Shown here piece by piece: positions 36,132 through 45,443 of a stretch of 64,000 nt of DNA. The DNA is from Rhodopseudomonas palustris (GTDB taxonomy: Bacteria; Pseudomonadota; Alphaproteobacteria; Rhizobiales; Xanthobacteraceae). A model generated the notes under the pieces. The model was given only the letters and a program-made list of their open reading frames with translations. It did no database searches and was not told the DNA's origin. The translations under genes and the position numbers were made by a program. The stretch covers positions 4,154,001 through 4,218,000 of the forward strand of contig NZ_CP058907.1 of the NCBI RefSeq assembly GCF_013415845.1. Direction: 5' to 3'. Numbering within the stretch: position 1 is the stretch's first letter; every line of letters starts with the position of its first letter.

Positions 36132-37691
36132 GTGAACCGACCGACGATCATGCATGGCGCCTCACGGCGCTTCAGGACGCCCGCCCTCCTCACCCTGGCG
36201 ACGCTGCTCGGCGTTGCAGCCCCGGCGCCTGACGCCGACGCCAAACGGGCGCGCCCGGCGGCGACCACCGAGGCGACCGCGCCACGCGAAGCCGGCGAGC
36301 CGATCATGGCGATCGTCTCGATCAAGGGCCAGCGGGTGACGCTGTACGACTCCGAAGGCTGGATCTATCGCGCGCCGGTCTCGACCGGCACCACCGGCCG
36401 CGAAACCCCGGCCGGCGTGTTTGCCGTGGTCGAGAAGGACAAGGACCACCGCTCGACGATGTACGACGACGCCTGGATGCCGAACATGCAGCGCATCACC
36501 TGGAACGGCGTCGCGCTGCACGGCGGACCGCTGCCGGGCTATCCGGCATCGCATGGCTGCGTCCGGATGCCGTACGAGTTCGCCGAGAAGCTGTTCGACA
36601 AGACCCGGATCGGGATGCGGGTGATCGTGTCGCCGGAGGACGTCGAGCCGGCCGATATCAGCCATCCGGTACTGTTCTCGCCGAATGCCGAGGCGCTGGC
36701 CGCCGCGCCGACGCGCGCCGAGATCGCGGTCCGCGAGGCCGAGCAGGCCGCGCAGGCGGCCGATGAAGCCAAGGCCGCCGCGACCGCAGCCGCCCGCGCG
36801 GTGAAACCGCTCAAGGACACCTTACGCAAACTGGAGCGCGCCAAGGCGCGGGCCGAGGCGGCGCTGAAGGCGGCCGACAAGGTGCTGGTCGCCGCCAGCA
36901 CGGACGAGGCCAAGGCCAAGGCGGAACAACGGCAGCAACAGGCGGCACAGCAACTCGGCGAAGCCACCACCCAACTCGAGACGGCCAAAGCCGACGCGGA
37001 CGCCAAGCATGCCGCCGCAGCCGCCACCAAGGAGGCTGCGAAGGCCGCCGCGGCGAAGAAGGCCGAGACGGCGAAGCTGGCGACCGACGCCAAGCTCGCG
37101 CAGGAGCCGGTGTCGATCTACATCAGCCGCTCGACCCAGAAGCTCTACGTCCGCCGCAACACCCGCAAGCCGCTGCCCGACGGCGGCGAATTGTTCGACT
37201 TCTCGATCGAGGTGCCGGTGATGATCCGCGATCCGGAGCGGCCGATCGGCACGCACATCTTCACCGCGATGGCGCGCAACGACGCCGGCCTGCGCTGGAG
37301 CGCGGTGACGATCGAAAGCGTCGATGATGCCAAGAGCGCGCTCGACCGCGTCACGATCCCGCCGGAGGTGCTGGAGCGGATCGGCCCGACCGCGCTGCCG
37401 CGCTCCTCGATCATCATCTCCGATGAGCCGCTGAGCGCAGAGACTAACTACCGCACCGAATTCGTCGCGGTGCTGAGCGACCAGCCGCAGGGCGGCTTCA
37501 TCACCCGCAAGCCCACCAGCAGCGACGTTCCGGTGGCCAGCAGTGATGACTGGAACGATGGTGGCTTCGGCTTCTTCTTCCAGCCGAGGGAGCAACGCGT
37601 CCCTGCGCAGTCCCGGCGCGGCCGCTACGGCGAAGGCTATTACCGCCAGCCGCAAGACTACTACCGCCAGGAGCAGCCGGGTTGGTGGTAG
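36132..37691 (+). CDS. L,D-transpeptidase (YkuD) with coiled coil and second YkuD-like domain
   Basis: An exported 519-residue protein with an N-terminal signal (TPALLTLATLLGVAA). Residues about 55-185 form a YkuD domain with the catalytic pattern ALHGGPLPGYPASHGCVRMP; such enzymes make 3-3 peptidoglycan cross-links or anchor proteins to the wall. Residues about 190-325 are a Lys/Ala/Glu-rich coiled coil. Residues about 330-460 (IYISRSTQKLYVRR, IRDPERPIGTHIFTAM, LPRSSIIISDEPLS) look like a degenerate second YkuD fold without the SHGC cysteine. The tail is Tyr/Gln/Arg-rich. GTG after GAGGCGTA is used; an ATG six codons on is possible. Confidence 0.87.
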   Translation: MNRPTIMHGASRRFRTPALLTLATLLGVAAPAPDADAKRARPAATTEATAPREAGEPIMAIVSIKGQRVTLYDSEGWIYRAPVSTGTTGRETPAGVFAVVEKDKDHRSTMYDDAWMPNMQRITWNGVALHGGPLPGYPASHGCVRMPYEFAEKLFDKTRIGMRVIVSPEDVEPADISHPVLFSPNAEALAAAPTRAEIAVREAEQAAQAADEAKAAATAAARAVKPLKDTLRKLERAKARAEAALKAADKVLVAASTDEAKAKAEQRQQQAAQQLGEATTQLETAKADADAKHAAAAATKEAAKAAAAKKAETAKLATDAKLAQEPVSIYISRSTQKLYVRRNTRKPLPDGGELFDFSIEVPVMIRDPERPIGTHIFTAMARNDAGLRWSAVTIESVDDAKSALDRVTIPPEVLERIGPTALPRSSIIISDEPLSAETNYRTEFVAVLSDQPQGGFITRKPTSSDVPVASSDDWNDGGFGFFFQPREQRVPAQSRRGRYGEGYYRQPQDYYRQEQPGWW

Positions 37692-37702
37692 CGCGTGCCG
37701 CG

Positions 37703-38575
37703 CTACGCACCTTCCTCCGCCGCTTCGTCGAGAGCTTGGGCCGGCGTCCTTTGCACCAGCAGGGTCGGAATCCGGCGGGTGCCGCTGCGCACCGTGACGA
37801 CACGGGTGTCGGCGTGACGTCCGGCCCGTGAAGCGGTGACGGTCAGGCCGGCGGCCAGCAGCCGCTCGCGCGCCGCCTCGACATCGTCGACACGCCAGCC
37901 GACGCCCCACAGCTTGTCATTCTTGGCGTCCGAGCCCGCAACCGGCCTGTGCACCACCTCGATCCTGAGATCGCCGCAGTGAAACGACATCAGCCGCCCC
38001 CAGTCCTGCTGCGAGCGGTCCAGCGCCATGTCGAGCCCGAGCCTGGCGCCGTAAAGCGCTGCGGCGCGATCCGGATCGGAGGTCGAGATCACCAGATGAT
38101 CCAGGCCGACCACCGGCGCCGGCCCGGTCACTTGTGAGTGCGGCCGCTCGGAGCCGAGCTGGAGGAAGAACATCCGCACGCCGCGGGTGGTCTCGGTCGC
38201 GGTCCGGGTCCTTTTCCACGTCAGCGTCGCGCCGGTGACGCGGTCGCGGCCTTCGACGTCGGCGACCGGCGTCGGCTGCAGCGCCACCCGATCCAGCCGA
38301 TAGCGCGCAGCTGCCGCGTCGGCGACCCGGAAGCACAGGCTGGCGATCCCCTCGCCCTGCAGCTTGATCAGGGTGCGCAGCCGCTCCGCGGACTGCGAGG
38401 TGCCGGCCGGAGCCATGAATTCCAGCGACATGTTGTCGAAGGTAAACAGAACGTTGTCGGAGCCCTCGTCGCCCCCGCGCCAGGCCGGCGCACGCGCCAG
38501 CAGCGTCTCATAGGTCGCGACCGCCTCGCCCAGATCGCTGACCAGGACGACGAGATGATCGATGGCGGTGATCAT
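37703..38575 (-). CDS. VOC (glyoxalase-fold) family protein
   Basis: A 290-residue protein of two vicinal-oxygen-chelate modules: MITAIDHLVVLVSDLGEAV at the start, and VVGLDHLVISTSDPDRAAAL at about 150. This resembles the glyoxalase-like or lactoylglutathione-lyase family, including proteins annotated glyoxalase_3-like. Metal ligands are His in DHLVV and Glu residues such as MSLEFMAP. The reaction is unknown; no pathway partner stands next to it. The ATG giving MITAIDHL matches the family start. Confidence 0.8.
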   Translation of the reverse strand: MITAIDHLVVLVSDLGEAVATYETLLARAPAWRGGDEGSDNVLFTFDNMSLEFMAPAGTSQSAERLRTLIKLQGEGIASLCFRVADAAAARYRLDRVALQPTPVADVEGRDRVTGATLTWKRTRTATETTRGVRMFFLQLGSERPHSQVTGPAPVVGLDHLVISTSDPDRAAALYGARLGLDMALDRSQQDWGRLMSFHCGDLRIEVVHRPVAGSDAKNDKLWGVGWRVDDVEAARERLLAAGLTVTASRAGRHADTRVVTVRSGTRRIPTLLVQRTPAQALDEAAEEGA

Positions 38576-38909
38576 GGACGTTCCCCCGCAAGCACGCCGC
38601 CCCACGCAGTGATTTGCCGCACGATGCTATCGGGTTTGCCGCGCCGGTTCATCGGCGCGCAATCCCCGGGCGATGCCGAGGTGCCGCAGCCACTGGACGT
38701 GCCATAAGCCGCTCGCTCGCACGCGACTGCCACCCTCGCCTCCCTGATCGCGCCTGCCCGGAACAAGGCAGCGCGCGCGCCGTTATGACTGGATTTTCGG
38801 CGAAACCGCTGTCGTATCAGTTGTGACCCTGCGGAAAATTTTAGCGAATGCACTGCGAACGGCAATGCTATGCTGACGCGCCGGAACAGGTCGCAGCCTC
38901 GGGACTCTC
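38576..38909. other. intergenic region without a recognised feature
   Basis: This 334-base divergent space lies between the VOC protein gene and the kinase gene. It must contain both promoters, but I see no clear consensus, no repeat of the window families and no supported gene. An AT-richer patch (GGAAAATTTTAGCG) about 70 bases before the kinase start is the likeliest promoter area. Confidence 0.5.
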
Positions 38910-39803
38910 ATGCACGCACTCTTCATCGGACAGACCTATATCGACGTCACCTTCATCACCGACCATCTGCCGACCGGCGACGAAAAGCACGTGGCATCCG
39001 ACTACGCGGTGTCGTTCGGCGGCAACGCGGTGACCGCGGCGTTCTGCTGCGCCAAGCTCGGGATCGTGCCCGACCTGATCGCCACCGTCGCCAACGACTG
39101 GCTCGGACGGATGTTTCAGGACATGAGCGCGAAATACGGCATCGAGATTCATCCGCGCAAGGTCGCGTCGTCGTCGCTGTCCTTTATCATGCCGAAGGAC
39201 GGCAAGCGCGCCATCGTCCGCTGCCGCGACGACGAACACATCCATCCGTTTCCGCTGCTCAATCTCGGCCCTTGCCGCGCCCTGCATGTCGACGGCCACC
39301 AGCCCGATGCGGCGATCCATTACGCCAAGCTGTGCCGCGAGGCCGGCATCCTGACCTCGCTCGACGGCGGCGGCCTGCGCACCAACACCCACGAGCTGTT
39401 GGAGTTCATCGACGTCGCGATCGTCGCCGAGCGACTGTGCGAGCAGATGGACATGACGCCGGAGAAGATGCTCGACTATCTGAAGTCGCGAGGCTGTCGG
39501 GTCGGCGGCGTCACCCTCGGTGAGCGTGGCCTGTATTGGTACGACGAGGCCGGCACGGTCCGCACGCTGCCGGCGCTGCCGATCCCGCGCGAGCGGGTGA
39601 TCGACACCAACGGCGCCGGCGACGTGTTCCACGGCGCCTATGTGTTCTCGTACCTGAACAACCCCGCGCAGAGCTGGCAGCACCACTTCGAATTCGCCCG
39701 CGCCGCCTCGACCTTCAAGATCCAGAAGCTCGGCAACGAAGCCGGCCTGCCGACGGTCGCGGATATCGAAGCCGTCAAGCGCGAGTTCGCGGCAGTCGCG
39801 TGA
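38910..39803 (+). CDS. PfkB family carbohydrate kinase
   Basis: A 297-residue ribokinase-like sugar kinase. The N-terminal GQTYIDVTFITDHLPTGDE and VSFGGNAVTAAFCCAKLG match the substrate lid and first PfkB signature; the second signature VIDTNGAGDVFHGAYVF contains the catalytic Asp and the anion hole GAGD. The substrate may be a sugar or nucleoside, but the specificity loop does not tell. It stands alone on this strand and is followed by a palindromic repeat. Confidence 0.88.
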   Translation: MHALFIGQTYIDVTFITDHLPTGDEKHVASDYAVSFGGNAVTAAFCCAKLGIVPDLIATVANDWLGRMFQDMSAKYGIEIHPRKVASSSLSFIMPKDGKRAIVRCRDDEHIHPFPLLNLGPCRALHVDGHQPDAAIHYAKLCREAGILTSLDGGGLRTNTHELLEFIDVAIVAERLCEQMDMTPEKMLDYLKSRGCRVGGVTLGERGLYWYDEAGTVRTLPALPIPRERVIDTNGAGDVFHGAYVFSYLNNPAQSWQHHFEFARAASTFKIQKLGNEAGLPTVADIEAVKREFAAVA

Positions 39804-39813
39804 AGCCCTGCGA

Positions 39814-39896
39814 CGTCGTTGCGAGGAGCGAAGTGACGAAGCAATCCAGTTCAGTACCCAGGGCCTCTGGATTGCTTCGCTTCGCTCGCAATGACG
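39814..39896. repeat. GCGAGGAGCGAAG palindromic repeat, copy 1
   Basis: About 83 bases with CGTCGTTGCGAGGAGCGAAG at the left and TTCGCTCGCAATGACG at the right, and GAAGCAATCCAG pairing with CTGGATTGCTTC. It lies between convergent genes. A near-identical element occurs at 56648-56730. Confidence 0.88.
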
Positions 39897-39906
39897 ACAG
39901 ACCGCC

Positions 39907-41124
39907 TTATGCCGCCGCCTTCTTCAGGTCGAAGCTGAGATCGGCGGCCTGTTCGGGCGTCACCGATTTGTCGAGGGGGAGGATCTTGCGGCCGAACACG
40001 TGATCGGCGGCGCGGTTGACCGACTCGATGCCGATCAGCTTGCCGGCCTTGTAGCAGAACGCCGAGAACGACCGCTCGGGGACGCTGCCGCGGATCACCA
40101 CCTGATCGAACCCGGCGGTCAACCCGACGATCTGCAGCTTGTCGTCGCCCTGATCGGACCAGAACCACGGATAGCCGTCATATGGTTTGGCATCGCCGGT
40201 GAGACGCGCAGCGACGCAGCGCGCCTGATCGGTGGCGTTCTGCACCGACTCCACCCGCATCGTCTCGCCGAACCGAACGCTCTCGAACAGCGCGCAGTCG
40301 CCGATCGCCGAGATGTGCGGATCGCTGGTGAGAAGCTGCCGGTTGACGATGATGCCGGCGGCGGTCGGCAGGCCGGCGGCGGCGGCGATCTCGACGTTCG
40401 GAATCACGCCGACGCCGACCACGACGAGATCGCAGGGCAACGTGCTGCCGTCGCTCAGGACGACTCCGGTGACGCGGTCACCCTCGGCGTCGATTTCGGT
40501 GGCACGAACGCCGTAGTGCATCCGGATGCCAGCCGCGCTGTGGCGGTCGTGGAAGTAGCTGGAGATCTCCGGCGTCACCACGCGCGCCATCACCCGCGGC
40601 GCCAGTTCGACGACGTCGACCTCGAGTCCCTTGGCCCGCGCCGTCGCGGCAAACTCGAGACCAATGAAGCCGGCGCCGATCACCACGACATGCTTCTTGT
40701 CCGGCATCCGCTGCCGCAGCACTTCGCTCTCGTCGAGCGTGCGCAAGTAAAGCACGTCCGGCAGCGACGCGTTGGGCACGTCGAGCATCCGGTTGCGGGC
40801 GCCGGTGGCGAGCACGAGGTGGCCGTACTCGATCGCGGTGCCGGAGGCGAGCAGCAGCTTGCGGCCCTCGCGGTCGATCGACACCATGCGGTCGGAAATC
40901 AGCTCGATCGCCTGATCCTGGAAGAACTTCTCCGGACGAAACATCAGCGAGTTCGGATCGCCGCCGCTCTTGAGATACGCCTTCGACAGCGGCGGGCGCT
41001 GATACGGCAGATGCTTCTCGTCATTGATCAGCGCGATGCGCCCGGCGTACTTCGCCTGGCGCAGTGATACGGCGACCTGAAATCCGGCGTGTCCGGCTCC
41101 AGCAATCAAGACCGTGTCGTTCAT
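39907..41124 (-). CDS. NAD(P)H-dependent ferredoxin reductase (putidaredoxin reductase type)
   Basis: A 405-residue FAD-dependent oxidoreductase of the rhodocoxin/putidaredoxin reductase family. It has two dinucleotide motifs, LIAGAGHAGFQVAVSLR for FAD and VVIGAGFIGLEFAATARAKG for NAD(P)H, plus SAIGDCALFESVRFG for the FAD end and the C-terminal reductase domain. Such enzymes reduce 2Fe-2S ferredoxins for P450s or dioxygenases; R. palustris is known to have one named palustrisredoxin reductase, and this could be it. The start MNDTVLIAGAG is chosen by family alignment. Confidence 0.88.
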   Translation of the reverse strand: MNDTVLIAGAGHAGFQVAVSLRQAKYAGRIALINDEKHLPYQRPPLSKAYLKSGGDPNSLMFRPEKFFQDQAIELISDRMVSIDREGRKLLLASGTAIEYGHLVLATGARNRMLDVPNASLPDVLYLRTLDESEVLRQRMPDKKHVVVIGAGFIGLEFAATARAKGLEVDVVELAPRVMARVVTPEISSYFHDRHSAAGIRMHYGVRATEIDAEGDRVTGVVLSDGSTLPCDLVVVGVGVIPNVEIAAAAGLPTAAGIIVNRQLLTSDPHISAIGDCALFESVRFGETMRVESVQNATDQARCVAARLTGDAKPYDGYPWFWSDQGDDKLQIVGLTAGFDQVVIRGSVPERSFSAFCYKAGKLIGIESVNRAADHVFGRKILPLDKSVTPEQAADLSFDLKKAAA

Positions 41125-41248
41125 CGTTGAGCTCGTCGTGTGAGGGAAACAGCGCGGCGGACGCGCGGGAGGTGGGGATCGGCCCCAGCCTCTAGCACAC
41201 TCAGCCACCGCCGGTCAGCACGTTTGCCCGGGCGACTGCCCCACCGCA

Positions 41249-42745
41249 TCAATAGATCGGCGGCCGCAGATCGAGGATCTGCCCCTTGGGATCCGACAGC
41301 ATATCGAGCGCCACCGCATCGACCAACAGCGGACCACGCGAGCGGGTGACCGCACCGACCCGCTCGACCCTGCCGAACGCGCCCTGCAGATCCGGCCGGG
41401 CCGCGGCGTTGTCGACGCCGACCAGCAGCAGCGGCCCCGCCAATTGCTGGGCCGTCGGCGCCGGCGCCGCGAGCCAGCGGAAACGTTCACCGCGCTGAAC
41501 CACGCAGGTGCCGGGCGGCAGATAGAACGCCAGCCAACCAGTGGTGCCGTAATCGTCGGTCAGCACGCAGCTCGCGCCGATCCGCCGCCGCACTTGATCG
41601 ATCTCAGCGACCATCTGCGGCACACCAACGCCGACCGAGCGTACCGTCGCATCGCGCCGATAGCCGGTCAGCGCACCGGTGTTCACCTGGACCACCACCA
41701 GCGCGAACAACACCGCGCCGGTCGACACCGCCCAGCGCCGGCAAACCGTAACCACGCGCGCGATGCCGGGCGTCCAGTGCGGATAGGCCGCGCCCACCGC
41801 GGCCGCGAGCGCGAACGCCGGATACAGCGGGCTCAGCCAGTTCGCCTCGACCCGGTCGTGCAGCGCCTGCCAGGCGAAATACAGCGCGATCGTCCACACC
41901 GTCGCGGCGACCAGCACGCGCGAGGCCGCCGGGCCGGTGCTGCGCTTGCCGAGCGCGATCAGTCCCATCACGCCGAGCACGAACACAAACGGCGTCGCCA
42001 ACACGAACTGGGTCGGGATCAGCTCCGCGAGGAAATGCGGCTCGAACCCGCCGAGCTTGGCGCGGCCGAACTGCTTGACGAAGGAAATCCACTCATGCTG
42101 CGCGTTCCAGATCACCACCGGCGAGAACAGCGCGAACGCGACGATGCCGCCAAGATACGGCCAAGGCGACAGCAGCCAGCGCCGCAACGCCGGCACCCAG
42201 AGCAGCCAGATCAGGATGGCGGGGCCGAAGAACAGCGCGGTGTATTTCGACAGCAGCGCCAGCCCGACCGCGACGCCGACCGCAAGCCACCACACGCCCC
42301 TGCCCGTCGCCGCGACTTCGGCCAATGCGAGCAGCACGAAGCTGGACGCCACCAGCAGCGGCGCGTCCGGCGTGACAATGGTGGTGCCGGCCGACACCAT
42401 CATGGTGGCGTTGAGCAGCACGGTTGCGGTGGCGGCGATGCGTTCGTCGTCGAACAGCAGAACGGCGGCGCGCCACACCGCCCAGCTCATCGGCAGCGCC
42501 AGCAGGATCGACACGAGACGGACACCAAACTCGGTGTCGCCGGCGATCAGCGTGCCGAGCTTGATCACCACCGCCACCATCGGCGGGTGATCGAAATAGC
42601 TGAGCGCGAGATTCTTCGACCAGGTCCAGTAATACGCCTCGTCGAAGGTCAGTGGCGTGACCGCGGCGGCGATGAGCCGAAGCGCAACCAGTCCAACCAC
42701 GACCAAAATCGTGGCGACGGCGGGACGCCGCATCGCGTCGCTCAT
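41249..42745 (-). CDS. glycosyltransferase family 39 membrane protein
   Basis: A 498-residue polytopic ArnT/PMT-like transferase that uses lipid-linked sugars. It has the conserved loop acidic pair in LTFDEAYYWTWSKN followed by LSYFDHPPMVA, and about ten hydrophobic segments. The C-terminal 130 residues are periplasmic. It lies 7 nt after a gene for a dolichyl-phosphate-mannose synthase-like protein, so the pair probably makes a polyprenyl-phosphate sugar and moves the sugar to lipid A, a polysaccharide or a protein. The acceptor is unknown. Confidence 0.87.
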   Translation of the reverse strand: MSDAMRRPAVATILVVVGLVALRLIAAAVTPLTFDEAYYWTWSKNLALSYFDHPPMVAVVIKLGTLIAGDTEFGVRLVSILLALPMSWAVWRAAVLLFDDERIAATATVLLNATMMVSAGTTIVTPDAPLLVASSFVLLALAEVAATGRGVWWLAVGVAVGLALLSKYTALFFGPAILIWLLWVPALRRWLLSPWPYLGGIVAFALFSPVVIWNAQHEWISFVKQFGRAKLGGFEPHFLAELIPTQFVLATPFVFVLGVMGLIALGKRSTGPAASRVLVAATVWTIALYFAWQALHDRVEANWLSPLYPAFALAAAVGAAYPHWTPGIARVVTVCRRWAVSTGAVLFALVVVQVNTGALTGYRRDATVRSVGVGVPQMVAEIDQVRRRIGASCVLTDDYGTTGWLAFYLPPGTCVVQRGERFRWLAAPAPTAQQLAGPLLLVGVDNAAARPDLQGAFGRVERVGAVTRSRGPLLVDAVALDMLSDPKGQILDLRPPIY

Positions 42746-42752
42746 CGGCCGG

Positions 42753-43889
42753 TCATCGCTTGCGCCAGACGAACAGGCCGGACATCGCGTAGTTCCACAC
42801 CACGCCCATCAGCGCACCGGCCGCGCCTGCCAACCACCAGGTGATGTGCTCGTTGTAGACCGCGAAAGCGACGCCGACATTGGCCAGCAGACCGACGCCG
42901 CACACCAGATAGAACAGCAGCAGGCCACGGACGATCGCGAAGCCTTTGAGCCGCTGGTCGCGATAGGTCAGGAAATTGTTGAGGATGAAGTTGCTGGTCA
43001 TCGCCACCAGAGCGGCGGCGCCCTGCGCCTCGGCGAACGGCTGCTCGAACAGCTTCAGCACCACGAACAGCGTGACGAAGTGCACCACCACGCCGGTGGA
43101 GCCGACCAGCGCGAACAGGATGAAACGCAGCGACAGCACGTCATGGCTGAACTTCGCCAGCACCAGGCCGAGGAAATCCAGCGCCACCATCGAGTCGAGC
43201 TTGCTCTCGCCGTGCAGCCGCGAGCCGAAGGTAAACGGCACCTCGACGATGCGCAGGCTACCGCGCGCGGTCGCGATCACGTCGAGCAGGATCTTGAAGC
43301 CCTGGGTCGAGAGCTCCGGCGCAAGCTGTTCGAAGCGGTCGCGGCGGATCATGAAGAAGCCGCTCATCGGGTCGGCGACCTCGATCTTGAGCGCCTTCTG
43401 GGCGACCTGGGTGGCGATCGCGCTGATCCCGGCACGCTGCCGATCAAAGCTATCGGCGCTGCCGCCTTCGATATAGCGGCTGCCGATCACGAGATCGGCG
43501 GCGTTGCTCTCCAGCAGAGACAGCATCTTGGCGAGCTGGGTTTCGTCGTGCTGCAGATCGGCGTCCATGACGGCGGCGAACGGGGCACCGGAGGCGAGGA
43601 TGCCTTCGATGCAGGCGCCCGACAGGCCGCGGCGGCCGATCCGCCGGATGCAGCGGGCGCGCGGATCGCGGCGCGCCATTTCGCGGACCACCTGCCAGGT
43701 GCCGTCGGGGGAATTGTCGTCGACGAAAATGACCTCCCAGGCCACGCCGGCAAGCGCTGCTTCCAGCTTGCGGAACAGCAGTTCGACATTGTCGCGTTCA
43801 TTGAAGGTCGGGACGACCACCGAGAGCTGCAGCGGAACCGCCGCAGGCTGGGCACGGGTCGCGACCGCGGCTGGGCTGGCATCGATCAT
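42753..43889 (-). CDS. GT2 polyprenyl-phosphate glycosyltransferase with GtrA domain
   Basis: A 378-residue fusion. Residues 15-245 are a DPM1-type GT2 domain: SVVVPTFNERDNVELLF, VIFVDDNSPDGTW, AVMDADLQHDE (metal-binding DxD) and SRYIEGGSAD. Residues 250-378 hold four membrane helices of the GtrA family (FALVGSTGVVVHFVTLFVV, NFILNNFLTYRDQR). It should load a sugar onto undecaprenyl phosphate and flip or place it. The product would feed the GT39 enzyme coded immediately after it. The ATG start is preferred over a GTG eight codons upstream. Confidence 0.9.
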   Translation of the reverse strand: MIDASPAAVATRAQPAAVPLQLSVVVPTFNERDNVELLFRKLEAALAGVAWEVIFVDDNSPDGTWQVVREMARRDPRARCIRRIGRRGLSGACIEGILASGAPFAAVMDADLQHDETQLAKMLSLLESNAADLVIGSRYIEGGSADSFDRQRAGISAIATQVAQKALKIEVADPMSGFFMIRRDRFEQLAPELSTQGFKILLDVIATARGSLRIVEVPFTFGSRLHGESKLDSMVALDFLGLVLAKFSHDVLSLRFILFALVGSTGVVVHFVTLFVVLKLFEQPFAEAQGAAALVAMTSNFILNNFLTYRDQRLKGFAIVRGLLLFYLVCGVGLLANVGVAFAVYNEHITWWLAGAAGALMGVVWNYAMSGLFVWRKR

Positions 43890-44141
43890 CGCGCCATGCG
43901 TATAGCGGCGCACCCGCGCTCTGCCAAGGCGAGCCCCGGTCGATTTGGATCAGAAATGTACTGAAATCGGGTGGCTACGGTGGCCCAAAAAGGTCAACGA
44001 CCACGAACAACAGGTGCGCGTACATCCGGCGCTCCCTACTATTCAGTGGTCGTCTCGGCGTCGCACGCTCCGGATCGAAGCATCGACGTCGCCGTTGCAA
44101 CCAAGATAGGAACGGGGTGCAACTTTCGCAAGGGGGGAGAC

Positions 44142-44948
44142 ATGAAGAAAGCTCAGGCAGGCGACATCCGGATCGGCATCGGCGGCTGGACCTACGAGCC
44201 GTGGCGCGGAGTGTTCTATCCGGACAAGTTGCCGCAGCGGCGGGAGCTTGAATACGCCGCCTCCAAGCTGACCTCGATCGAGATCAACGGCACCTTCTAT
44301 GGCTCGCAGAAGCCGGAGAGTTTCCGCAAATGGGCCAGCGAGGTCCCGGACGACTTCGTGTTTTCGCTGAAGGGACCGCGGTTCGCGACCAACCGAAAAG
44401 TGCTGGCGGAAGCCGGCGAAAGTATTGAACGATTCTACCATTCAGGCGTGCTCGAACTCGGAGACCGGCTCGGTCCAGTGCTGTGGCAGTTCGCGCCGAC
44501 CAAGAAGTACGACGAAGCCGACTTCGGCAAATTCCTCGAGCTGCTGCCGCGGGAGATCGACGGCCGCAAGCTGCGGCATGTCGTCGAAGTTCGTCATGAC
44601 AGTTTCAAGACGCCGGCGTTCATTGCGCTGCTGCGCGAGCACAACATTCCGGTCGTGTACTCCGAGCACGCGACCTATCCTGAGATCGCCGACGTCACAG
44701 GTGATTTCGTCTATGCACGGCTGCAAAAAGGCAAGGATGAGATCGCCACCGGCTATCCGCAGAAGGCGCTTTCGGCATGGGCCAAGCGGCTGCAACTCTG
44801 GGCCGGCGGCGGCGAGCCCGACGATCTGCCGAAGGTCGACGCGTCGGCGGCAAAGCCGCACAAGCGCGACGTGTTTGCCTATGTGATTCACGAAGGCAAG
44901 GTGCGCGCGCCCGCTGCCGCGATGGAACTGATCAAACTCGTCGGCTAA
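44142..44948 (+). CDS. DUF72 family protein (YecE-like)
   Basis: A 268-residue TIM-barrel-like protein of the DUF72 family. Characteristic segments are RIGIGGWTYEPWRGVFYP at the start, ASKLTSIEINGTFYGSQKPE, VPDDFVFSLKGPRF, GPVLWQFAPTKKYDE and HVVEVRHDSF; near the C-terminus VFAYVIHEGKVRAPAAA. The biochemical role of the family is not known. The start follows AGGGGGGAGAC, a very strong ribosome binding site, so upstream in-frame codons are excluded. It is a single gene. Confidence 0.92.
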   Translation: MKKAQAGDIRIGIGGWTYEPWRGVFYPDKLPQRRELEYAASKLTSIEINGTFYGSQKPESFRKWASEVPDDFVFSLKGPRFATNRKVLAEAGESIERFYHSGVLELGDRLGPVLWQFAPTKKYDEADFGKFLELLPREIDGRKLRHVVEVRHDSFKTPAFIALLREHNIPVVYSEHATYPEIADVTGDFVYARLQKGKDEIATGYPQKALSAWAKRLQLWAGGGEPDDLPKVDASAAKPHKRDVFAYVIHEGKVRAPAAAMELIKLVG

Positions 44949-45060
44949 ATTGCGACGGTACACCGCCAACTGAGCGGACGTGCCGCGCGACATTGCGTCA
45001 CCGCAAGGCGTTGCGGCCGATCAATAGGTTAGCTGAAGGTGCCGGGCTAGGCTCGCGCAC

Positions 45061-45351
45061 ATGTACTACATCAACAAAAGGATCCGTTTTCGGATGGACA
45101 AGATCGACTTCATGAACGGACAGATCAAGGCGCTGGTCAACTTCGCCAATGCGCTGATCAAGTCGCATCCGTCGCCGGCGATTCTGCGCCACCATTTCGA
45201 AACCAAGGCCCGCGCCGCCCCACACGCACCACAGGGCCTGTCCCTGTCCGAGGCTTACATCGACGGCATGGCCGATATCGATCGTCAGCTTGCGGTGGCG
45301 CTCGAGCACGCCATTGCGAGCCGCGACCAACATGATCCGCAGCCGGACTAA
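45061..45351 (+). CDS. small hypothetical protein
   Basis: A 96-residue protein I do not recognise. It begins MYYINKRIRFRMDKIDFMNG and has a helical middle (QIKALVNFANALIKSHPSPA) and an acidic helix at the end. There is no signal peptide or membrane segment. An alternative start is MDKIDFMNG, eleven codons in, which has AAAGGA upstream. It stands alone between the DUF72 gene and the BcsS-like gene. Codon use looks like that of the host, so it is probably real. Confidence 0.55.
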   Translation: MYYINKRIRFRMDKIDFMNGQIKALVNFANALIKSHPSPAILRHHFETKARAAPHAPQGLSLSEAYIDGMADIDRQLAVALEHAIASRDQHDPQPD

Positions 45352-45443
45352 TCCCATCGACAACCCTACAACGCACTAGACAGCCACCACAACCATAGCT
45401 CTAATACGTAGAATTTATCGCGTATTGGTTGCTTACCTGAGTA

